From: an uncultured Bacilli bacterium
Lineage (GTDB): Bacteria; Bacillota_I; Bacilli_A; RF39; UBA660
Direction: 5' to 3'
Length of the DNA: 20,116 nt
Assembly (NCBI GenBank): GCA_934086145.1
Contig: CAKOHV010000028.1
Location: forward strand, 1 to 20,116
Shown here: in pieces, positions 14,749 to 20,116 of the stretch
How the letters are laid out: every line of letters starts with the position of its first letter
Position numbering within the stretch: position 1 is the stretch's first letter
Translations under genes and position numbers: made by a program
The notes under the pieces: generated by a model
Database searches by the model: none
Told to the model about the DNA's origin: nothing
The model's input: only the letters and a program-made list of their open reading frames with translations

Positions 14749-14772
14749 AAAAAAATAGCCCTTAAGCTATTT
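14749..14772 (-). terminator. Terminator of the ireB-greA operon, overlapping the greA stop codon
   Basis: On the minus strand AAATAGC and GCTATTT form a 7-bp stem with a 6-nt loop and run straight into a T tract. The greA stop codon (TAA, 14762-14764) lies in the loop, so the hairpin starts inside the coding sequence. This is a compact gene end. Confidence 0.8.
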
Positions 14773-15232
14773 CTAATATTTTAACATCATATGATGAACC
14801 ATTTGCATCAACGGATACAACATCGCCAACTCTTTTACCGATAATAGCCATTCCAATTGGTGACTCGTTACTAATCTTATTTTCAAATGGATCGGCTTCT
14901 AATGAACCAACGATTGTATATTCATCTTCTTCATTATCATCAACATATAAGATTTTTACTTTACATCCAACGTTAATTTTTGATTTATCTTTACTATCTA
15001 TTATAGTAGCATTTTCTAATTTATATTCAAGTTCTTGAATTCTAGCTTCAATCTTTGCTTGTTCATCACGAGCAGCATCATATTCAGAATTTTCTGACAA
15101 ATCGCCATGACTTCTAGCTTCTTTAATCGCTAAAACATTCTCAGCCCTTTTATTTACTCTCAAATCATTTAATTCTTGTTCTAATTCGACATATCCAGCA
15201 GCCGTTAATAAAATTTCTTCTTTCTTTGCCAT
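14762..15232 (-). CDS. greA: Transcription elongation factor GreA
   Basis: The 156-aa protein is the normal GreA length. The N-terminal coiled coil has the acidic tip segment ARSHGDLSENSEYDAA, whose acidic side chains assist RNA polymerase in cleaving backtracked transcripts. The C-terminal FKBP-like domain ends SPIGMAIIGKRVGDVV, then YDVKILEI. I start at ATG 15230-15232: AAGGAGA (15241-15247) is at the right distance and MAKKEEILLTAAGYVELEQEL is the usual start. The frame is open further upstream to 15286, but that would overlap the preceding gene and include the ribosome site. It is the last gene of the operon, 38 nt after trhP2. In B. subtilis udk lies between these two genes and is absent here. 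Confidence 0.97.
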   Translation of the reverse strand: MAKKEEILLTAAGYVELEQELNDLRVNKRAENVLAIKEARSHGDLSENSEYDAARDEQAKIEARIQELEYKLENATIIDSKDKSKINVGCKVKILYVDDNEEDEYTIVGSLEADPFENKISNESPIGMAIIGKRVGDVVSVDANGSSYDVKILEIA

Positions 15233-15270
15233 CTCAAGCATCTCCTTAAAAAAATATCTTATTAAGAATA

Positions 15271-16473
15271 CTACAAATAATCGCAAATGTCAAACACTTT
15301 AACACGCATCATGTCAAACGGTTTTAAAGTAAATGGCACCCTAAATTTAACAATCATTTTAGGATGACGAGCTACTGTAATCACCTTATCATCTTTATCA
15401 TAAAGCTCATCAGGAATAACGAAAGTTGTTACATCCATCTCTGGTCCAAAGAATTCTACCGTATCAGAAGCTTCAAAATAATTTCTTTGTTCTAAAGTAA
15501 CCATTTTACTTTCTGAATCATAATCAAGGACTATTCCTAAAAAGTCTTTATTACTTACTTCGTCTCTTCCTAAGAAATATTGCTCTTTCTCCGTCGGTAA
15601 ACTTTTAAAAAACTGAGGCGTTGAATCACGATTGGCACAACGATTTAGTATATCTAAATAATACTTAGTATATGCATCAGTTAAAGTATTATTCCTTACC
15701 ATATCAATAACTTTTCGATAAACGCCAATAACCGTTGCAATATAATAAACACTTCGCATACGTCCTTCGACTTTAAAGGAATTAACACCAATTTGAATCA
15801 TTTCTTCAATATAAGAAATAAAGTTCAAATCTTTAGGAGTCATACTAAAAATTTGATCTGTATTATCCGGTTTAAAAGTCCAACGGCAAATTTGCGCACA
15901 TCCTCCACGATTACTATCACGATTTGTATAATAATTTGATAAAACGCAACGTCCACTAAAGCTTGTACACATTGCCCCATGAACAAAGCATTCTAATTCA
16001 ACCCCTGTTTCATCTTTGATACGCTTAATATCTTCACAAGAAGCCTCACGAGCTAAGACAATCCTCGTCGCCCCCAAGCTCTTATAAAATAAAACCGTCT
16101 CATAATTTAAACTTGAGGCTTGCGTACTAACATGTAATTCTAAATGAAGTCCTAATTTTTGCCATAAGTCCATTACTACAACATCTGAAGCAATAATGGC
16201 ATCAATCCCAATTCGATCTAACTCTTTTAAATAATCTTCTAATCCGTCCAAGTCTTTTTCATGAAAAACAATGTTAACCGTTACATAAACTTTCTTTTTT
16301 AAAGCATGCGCAAATAACACTGCTTCTTCCAGTTGTTTTAAATCAAAATTTAACGCATTAGCTCTTAAACTAAAGTTTTGCCCACCAATATAAATTGCAT
16401 CAGCTCCATATAAACAAGCAATTTTTAATCTTTCTAAATCCCCTGCTGGAGCAAGTAATTCCACCTTATCCAT
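15271..16473 (-). CDS. trhP2: U32-family tRNA 5-hydroxyuridine synthesis protein (YrrO/TrhP2)
   Basis: The 400-aa protein begins with the U32 TIM-barrel opening VELLAPAGDLERLKIA and GADAIYIGG. It contains the full U32 signature ECFVHGAMCTSFSGRCVLS. Four cysteines (169, 176, 192, 196) match the iron-sulfur ligand set of the YegQ/TrhP branch. The C-terminal part carries the beta-barrel seen in this group. In B. subtilis YrrO works with YrrN in prephenate-dependent 5-hydroxylation of uridine 34 in tRNAs; older annotations call it a collagenase-like peptidase, which is not its cellular role here. It overlaps trhP1 by 8 nt and has AAAGGAGC before the ATG. The family is certain; the tRNA role follows from the family and from the adjacent trmR. 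Confidence 0.93.
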   Translation of the reverse strand: MDKVELLAPAGDLERLKIACLYGADAIYIGGQNFSLRANALNFDLKQLEEAVLFAHALKKKVYVTVNIVFHEKDLDGLEDYLKELDRIGIDAIIASDVVVMDLWQKLGLHLELHVSTQASSLNYETVLFYKSLGATRIVLAREASCEDIKRIKDETGVELECFVHGAMCTSFSGRCVLSNYYTNRDSNRGGCAQICRWTFKPDNTDQIFSMTPKDLNFISYIEEMIQIGVNSFKVEGRMRSVYYIATVIGVYRKVIDMVRNNTLTDAYTKYYLDILNRCANRDSTPQFFKSLPTEKEQYFLGRDEVSNKDFLGIVLDYDSESKMVTLEQRNYFEASDTVEFFGPEMDVTTFVIPDELYDKDDKVITVARHPKMIVKFRVPFTLKPFDMMRVKVFDICDYL

Positions 16474-17278
16474 TATTCTTGCTCCTTTCTTTTAATTTAT
16501 ATATTGTTGCTTTCTTTAAAAAACCATCATCACATAACAATGTATTATCTTGGCCATTTAAAACTTGCATAACTTCATCATGACTCATAAACGTCGTATT
16601 AAAATAACCAAACTTTATATGTTCTAATTCTAACAATTTTAAACCATTAAAAATATTTTCGGAATACATAACTGTTCCATATTTATTTTCCATCGCTCTT
16701 ATTTTAATCTTCGTACTAACTTCTTCTAAAACATTATTATTTTTATATGGAATATTAAATTCACGACTCCAATTAGCTAGTAAATTTCTTCTTGAATACA
16801 TTATTTGATTATAGCCAAAAACATTAAGACAAACATCTTTCTTAACTTTTGCTAAAATATCTTTGATTTCTTCTTCAGTTAATTCATTACTTAAAAACAT
16901 ACTATCGACACGTTCTAACCAGAAATTAATACTACGTGAATTAGTTCCAAAATGATTTTGAAAATAGATTAATTCAACATCTAAGTCCAATTCCTTGATA
17001 AGACGATAAACCGCAATATCTTCATAAACTATCCCTTTAATAGTTTTTATTTGTTTTAATAATTCTTTTAAATTATCAACATCATGACACTCTAGTAATC
17101 TATTGATTAATAAGTATTTATTTGAAACATCAATTTTTTCAATCTCTGAAATGGTAAAGGTATTAACATACCCTACGGTATAATCAGTTAAAGCAAAAAG
17201 AAAAGCAGTTATCCCTGCTTTTCTATAATCATCTATTTCTTCGATCTTTTCTACATTAATTAGTATTTTAGATTTCAT
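16466..17278 (-). CDS. trhP1: U32-like partner protein for tRNA uridine hydroxylation (YrrN/TrhP1)
   Basis: The 270-aa protein resembles the TIM-barrel half of U32 proteins but lacks the cysteine-rich signature. Recognisable parts are the N-terminal IEEIDDYRKAGITAFLFAL, VYEDIAVYRLIKEL and VFGYNQIMYSRRNLLANW, which is the YrrN-type strand before the second domain. It is shorter than U32 proteins with an iron-sulfur site, as expected for the non-cluster partner. It overlaps trmR by 11 nt and trhP2 by 8 nt, so the three are translationally coupled. Its own ribosome site is weak. In B. subtilis YrrN and YrrO are both linked to 5-hydroxyuridine synthesis. The assignment rests on gene order plus these motifs. 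Confidence 0.85.
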   Translation of the reverse strand: MKSKILINVEKIEEIDDYRKAGITAFLFALTDYTVGYVNTFTISEIEKIDVSNKYLLINRLLECHDVDNLKELLKQIKTIKGIVYEDIAVYRLIKELDLDVELIYFQNHFGTNSRSINFWLERVDSMFLSNELTEEEIKDILAKVKKDVCLNVFGYNQIMYSRRNLLANWSREFNIPYKNNNVLEEVSTKIKIRAMENKYGTVMYSENIFNGLKLLELEHIKFGYFNTTFMSHDEVMQVLNGQDNTLLCDDGFLKKATIYKLKERSKNNG

Positions 17279-17861
17279 TTTTTCTCATGCTTACAGATAA
17301 GCCGTCTCCAACATCATAAAATTTAGTTTCAAATTCATCATTATTTTTTAAAAAATCAATATAGTTTTCTATTTTGCCAACTAGTTGTTTTAAATTACGA
17401 CTAGCAATATTGTTTCTATTTCCAACATGTCCATGGAATTTTAAATTGTCTGTAATGATTACCCCACCTGGCTTTAAGAAGTATTTATATTTTTCAAAGA
17501 ATTTTGTATATTGTCCTTTGGCAGCATCTATAAATATTAAGTCATAGCTAACGCCACTTAAGTTCATTTCTAAGGCATCTTGACAAACGACATTAATTCG
17601 TTTTTCTAAGTCACATTTCTTAACATTTTTTAAGCATTCCATATATCTTGTATCATCACGTTCAATGGTTGTTACAGTTACTTTGTCACTAACACTAGCC
17701 ATCAAAATAGCTGAATAACCAATAGCACTACCTATTTCTAAAATATCTTTAATATTATTTTCTTTGATAAACTTCATAATAAATGCGATTGATTCTTTTT
17801 CTATAATCGGAACATTATAATCTTTTGCATAGCGTTCCATTTCTAATATTTTTTCTCTCAT
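17268..17861 (-). CDS. trmR: tRNA 5-hydroxyuridine O-methyltransferase (YrrM/TrmR)
   Basis: The 197-aa protein is a class I SAM-dependent methyltransferase of the COMT-like group. The SAM loop is ILEIGSAIGYSAILMA (40-55). The metal and substrate side has FIDAAKGQY with D112 and K115, and IITDNL with D138 and N139, giving the usual Mg2+ ligand set. TrmR methylates ho5U34 to mo5U34 in tRNA, which widens wobble decoding. It precedes the two U32 genes that make the ho5U precursor, so the whole two-step pathway is in one operon. AGGTGA lies 5 nt before the ATG, and mltG ends 15 nt upstream. Family and context agree. Confidence 0.92.
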   Translation of the reverse strand: MREKILEMERYAKDYNVPIIEKESIAFIMKFIKENNIKDILEIGSAIGYSAILMASVSDKVTVTTIERDDTRYMECLKNVKKCDLEKRINVVCQDALEMNLSGVSYDLIFIDAAKGQYTKFFEKYKYFLKPGGVIITDNLKFHGHVGNRNNIASRNLKQLVGKIENYIDFLKNNDEFETKFYDVGDGLSVSMRKNEI

Positions 17862-17876
17862 ATTATCACCTAATAT

Positions 17877-18932
17877 CTAAACCTTATATTTTTGTATCAA
17901 TGCTTGAAATTCACTTTCGTTTTTGGCAAAATATACTTGACCAGTTTTTACATCAGCATAGAAATATAAGTAATCAGTTTGAGCCGGATTTAAAGCTGCT
18001 AAAATGCTTTCAATACTTGAGTTGCAAATCGGTCCGACCGGTAAGCCAGCTACCACTCGCGTATTATAAGGATTATTCGTAACTAAATCTTTCTGCCATA
18101 ACTCCTCTTTCATATCTTTTTGCACAGCATAATAAGTTGTAACATCCATTCCTAGAGTCATTCCTAAAGAAAGACGTTTGTAGATTACTTGAGCAACCTT
18201 TTCTCTATCTTCGTTAGAAACCGCTTCTAGTTCAATAATTCCCGCCATACTTAATATTTCATGAACTGTATAATCACTCTTGTCAATTTCACTTTTATAC
18301 TTATCTAAAAATACCTTTGTTGTATCTAACATTTTTTCAGTTATTTCTTTAATTGTTGCATCTTTTTTAAACTGATAGGTATTAGGATATAAGTATCCCT
18401 CGAGTGCATAATATAATTTATCATTTAAAATATCATCAGTCAAGAACCAATACTTATTGATAAGTTCTTGTAAATATTCTTTATTATTCCATACCCCTAA
18501 TATTTCATCTTCACTGTAACCAAATTTTTCACTAATTTGCTTAGCATAACTTTTTATTCTTTTTCCTTCAACAAAGGTCACACTTACACTATCATCTAAG
18601 ATATCACCATTATTTAATATCTTAATGATTTCTTTAAAATCCATGCCTTTATTTAAAACATATGTTCCGGCTTGTAAGTTAATTCCTTTGTGAGTTTTAA
18701 TATAAACGTAACCAGCGTACTTATTTTTTAATAAGCCAGCCTCAGCTATATCATCAATGATTGTTTTAGTTGGTGTACCCGGTTTGATTACAAAAATCAC
18801 TTCTTCACTACTTGTCCCCGTAGCGTTCAAAGAAGTACTATAAAATAGTACCCCTCCTATCGTTCCGGCTCCAACCATTAATATTATTATTGTTAAAATA
18901 ATTAATAATATTTTTTTAGCTTTTTTATTCAT
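17877..18932 (-). CDS. mltG: Endolytic murein transglycosylase MltG
   Basis: The 351-aa protein has a short cytoplasmic start, one membrane helix (about 8-31) and a LysM-like domain at about 45-110. The YceG catalytic domain follows. The key segment ILSMAGIIELEAVSN places the catalytic Glu at E234, followed by KVAQVIYKRLSLGMTLGMD. The end has the conserved YNTRVVAGLPVGPICN and YLYFYAD. MltG cuts nascent glycan strands at the membrane and so helps to set strand length. Start and stop are coupled: its ATG overlaps the upstream DUF1292 stop by one base (TAATG) and there is no strong ribosome site. Length and motifs are complete. Confidence 0.96.
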   Translation of the reverse strand: MNKKAKKILLIILTIIILMVGAGTIGGVLFYSTSLNATGTSSEEVIFVIKPGTPTKTIIDDIAEAGLLKNKYAGYVYIKTHKGINLQAGTYVLNKGMDFKEIIKILNNGDILDDSVSVTFVEGKRIKSYAKQISEKFGYSEDEILGVWNNKEYLQELINKYWFLTDDILNDKLYYALEGYLYPNTYQFKKDATIKEITEKMLDTTKVFLDKYKSEIDKSDYTVHEILSMAGIIELEAVSNEDREKVAQVIYKRLSLGMTLGMDVTTYYAVQKDMKEELWQKDLVTNNPYNTRVVAGLPVGPICNSSIESILAALNPAQTDYLYFYADVKTGQVYFAKNESEFQALIQKYKV

Positions 18933-19222
18933 TAAAGATTACTTGTTGCCTCGTCAATTTTTTCTTGGACAGTAGATAAAATATTTTCAATAACTAGCCA
19001 TTCTTTTTCTGTTTCGATTGGTTTTAATTCTGAGCTTAGACCAGTTGGATCATATATTGACGCATAAACTTTTGTACTTCCGGCATCATCTAATGTATTG
19101 TCTGTATAAACAATGTAGCTTTTTTTTGTTTCATCTGAGTCAAATGTAAAAAGTATTTCACATTCAACTTCTTCTCCTTTATCATTTATTATTGTAAATA
19201 AACCTTTTTTTTCTTGTTCCAT
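18932..19222 (-). CDS. DUF1292 protein (YrzB family)
   Basis: The 96-aa protein matches the short DUF1292/YrzB family. It opens with a FTIINDKGEEVECEILFTF strand pair and continues with KKSYIVYTDN, KVYASIYDP and KEWLVIENIL. These small soluble proteins are almost always found between ruvX and mltG in Bacilli and have no firmly assigned function. AAAGGTGAATAATT precedes the ATG, and the gene is 2 nt after ruvX. The assignment is secure from motif and position. Confidence 0.92.
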   Translation of the reverse strand: MEQEKKGLFTIINDKGEEVECEILFTFDSDETKKSYIVYTDNTLDDAGSTKVYASIYDPTGLSSELKPIETEKEWLVIENILSTVQEKIDEATSNL

Positions 19223-19224
19223 AA

Positions 19225-19644
19225 TTATTCACCTTTCATTTTTAAATAAGTATCAAGTATTATACTTGCTGCAACTCCATCTATTACCTTTTTTCTCTTC
19301 TTGCGACTCATATCCACATCTAGAAGATAATTAGTTGCTTCCACCGTCGATAAACGTTCATCAATTAGCGTTATTTCTAAATCATAACGTTTTTCTAAGG
19401 CTTCCTTAAATTTCAAACTTCTCTCGGCAGCAAAGCCTAGTGTATTATTCATATTTTTGGGCAATCCTAAAACCAAGTTAGTTACTCCATTATTTTCAAT
19501 TATACTATCTAAATCCTTAAATAGTAAATCATAATTTTCGCCATCCCAACGTAAGACACGATAAGGACTAGCAATAGTATTTGATTTATCACTTAATGCT
19601 AAGCCTAAAGTCTTTGTTCCTAAATCTAAACCTAGACATCTCAT
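19225..19644 (-). CDS. ruvX: RuvX/YqgF family RNase H-fold nuclease
   Basis: The 139-aa protein has the four hallmark segments of the family: CLGLDLGTKTLGLALSD with D7, NLVLGLPKNMNNTLG, LIDERLSTVEA with E96, and KVIDGVAASIIL with D122. These acidic residues form the metal-binding active site. The family is linked to processing of the 5' end of pre-16S rRNA and has been named as a putative Holliday junction resolvase. The ATG overlaps the TGA of ireB (ATGA, 19641-19644), showing translational coupling. All active-site residues are present and length is typical. Confidence 0.96.
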   Translation of the reverse strand: MRCLGLDLGTKTLGLALSDKSNTIASPYRVLRWDGENYDLLFKDLDSIIENNGVTNLVLGLPKNMNNTLGFAAERSLKFKEALEKRYDLEITLIDERLSTVEATNYLLDVDMSRKKRKKVIDGVAASIILDTYLKMKGE

Positions 19645-19889
19645 TGTTTATCAAGATACTCCTCTAAAACAATAGCCAAGACTTCGGCACGATCAAATTC
19701 TAAGATCTTACTACGTGATTTTTTATAATTGGAAATATAACCTGGATCTCCGCTAATCAAATAGCCGACAAACTGATTAATAGCATTATAACCACGCTCT
19801 TCTAAGGCTGTACTTACTTCTTTTAAAGTATCCGCAATTAATTTCTTTTTTATAATGGAAACATCAAATAAACTAGTTTTATCGTCCAT
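19641..19889 (-). CDS. ireB: IreB family regulatory phosphoprotein (DUF965/YrzL)
   Basis: The 82-aa protein contains the family core ERGYNAINQFVGYLISGDPGYI, then RAEVLAIVLEEYLDK. IreB in Enterococcus is a small dimeric target of the PASTA kinase IreK and acts in cephalosporin tolerance and cell-wall homeostasis. The N-terminus (MDDKTSLFDVS) holds the Thr and Ser region where phosphorylation occurs in relatives; the exact site is not shown here. AAAGGTG lies upstream of the ATG and a TTGACA promoter is about 40 nt upstream. It is the first gene of the operon; in B. subtilis alaS lies just upstream of the equivalent gene, but here a divergent gene does. Confidence 0.93.
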   Translation of the reverse strand: MDDKTSLFDVSIIKKKLIADTLKEVSTALEERGYNAINQFVGYLISGDPGYISNYKKSRSKILEFDRAEVLAIVLEEYLDKQ

Positions 19890-19929
19890 AACATTAACAC
19901 CTTTCTAAATACATTACTATTCTACCATT

Positions 19930-19957
19930 ATTTTACCTCTTTGACTAGCCCTGTCAA
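19930..19957 (-). promoter_or_regulatory. Promoter of the ireB-greA operon
   Basis: The minus strand has a perfect TTGACA (19952-19957), 16 nt, then TAAAAT (19930-19935). A second overlapping candidate is TAGTCA with TAGAAT 17 nt later. The first is the better sigma-A match. Confidence 0.7.
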
Positions 19958-20006
19958 GTCGAAAAATTTTTCTAAAAAAAAGTAAGACTTTCTTTAATTA
20001 AAATGT

Positions 20007-20052
20007 AACCTATAAAGTGGACTCAAAAAAAGAGAGACTTACTTTATAGGTT
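20007..20052 (+). terminator. 12-bp perfect hairpin with U-tract in the leader of a plus-strand gene
   Basis: AACCTATAAAGT (20007-20018) pairs with ACTTTATAGGTT (20041-20052) around a 22-nt loop, followed by TTTATT on the plus strand. No plus-strand gene lies upstream to be terminated, which makes a leader attenuator possible. AAAGTAAG (19979-19986) can pair with CTTACTTT (20038-20045), an alternative that would break this stem. Confidence 0.55.
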
Positions 20053-20069
20053 TTTATTATGTCTTGTTG

Positions 20070-20075
20070 TATAAT
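20070..20075 (+). promoter_or_regulatory. Possible -10 box for the plus-strand gene at the right edge
   Basis: A perfect TATAAT lies 21 nt before the ATG at 20097. The hexamer 17 nt upstream (TAGGTT) is a poor -35. If this is the true promoter, the hairpin upstream is not in the transcript. Confidence 0.35.
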
Positions 20076-20096
20076 ATAAGAAAGATGGTGGTAATA

Positions 20097-20116
20097 ATGT
20101 CAAAAATATTATTTAC
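20097..20116 (+). CDS. Start of a divergent gene, cut by the window end
   Basis: An ATG at 20097 is preceded by GGTGG about 6 nt upstream and opens a frame MSKILF that runs off the window. Six residues do not allow identification. Its orientation is opposite to the ireB operon. The call rests only on the ribosome site, the TATAAT box and the empty region before it. Confidence 0.5.

Noticed and set aside
15233..15286. N-terminal extension of GreA
   Set aside because: The extra 18 codons would overlap trhP2 and include the ribosome site AAGGAGA; the standard GreA start follows it.
19979..20060. T-box riboswitch
   Set aside because: No T-box core sequence or specifier stem could be found and the segment is too short; only hairpins are supported.

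Overview
The window comes from a very AT-rich, low-GC Gram-positive bacterium of the Bacilli type. Supporting signs are strong AGGAGG/AGGTG ribosome sites, sigma-A-like promoters and gene orders familiar from Bacillus subtilis. TGA acts as a stop (the ireB stop is the TGA of an ATGA overlap with ruvX), so this is not a Mycoplasma-code genome. The best guess is an uncultured gut Bacilli/Erysipelotrichia/RF39-like lineage; that placement is inference.

Left edge (1-727): the 5' part of a decayed IS4-like transposase gene, running off the window on the minus strand. Its ribosome site lies in the loop of a hairpin, and further hairpins lie upstream of it.

Surface/pilin operon (728-7869, all minus strand, read from 7869 downwards): a membrane-anchored ectodomain protein, a second small anchored protein, an 802-aa prepilin-like protein carrying BspA-type (DUF285) leucine-rich repeats, a conventional pseudopilin, and a 798-aa paralogue of the 802-aa protein. 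The two large proteins share a near-identical 240-residue pilin-type N-terminus, 15 repeats each, and a 22-residue insert in the same repeat that has the same length but almost unrelated sequence. No assembly ATPase, platform protein or prepilin peptidase is present, so assembly would need machinery encoded elsewhere. A divergent 57-codon membrane-peptide gene sits at 7961-8134.

Proteostasis and spore-coat block (8131-14691, minus): tig, an unrecognised single-pass membrane protein, lon, a SpoVID-like SPOCS+LysM protein and a YsxE/CotS-like pseudokinase. This is a shortened version of the B. subtilis tig-clpX-lonB-lonA-...-spoVID-ysxE order and suggests spore-coat assembly capacity or its remnant.

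Housekeeping operon (14762-19889, minus): ireB, ruvX, a DUF1292 gene, mltG, trmR (yrrM), trhP1 (yrrN), trhP2 (yrrO) and greA. It starts at a TTGACA/TAAAAT promoter and ends at a terminator that overlaps the greA stop codon. The three tRNA genes together would make 5-methoxyuridine at tRNA position 34. IreB and MltG connect the operon to cell-envelope control. A divergent gene begins at 20097 on the plus strand, behind a 12-bp hairpin, and is cut by the window end.
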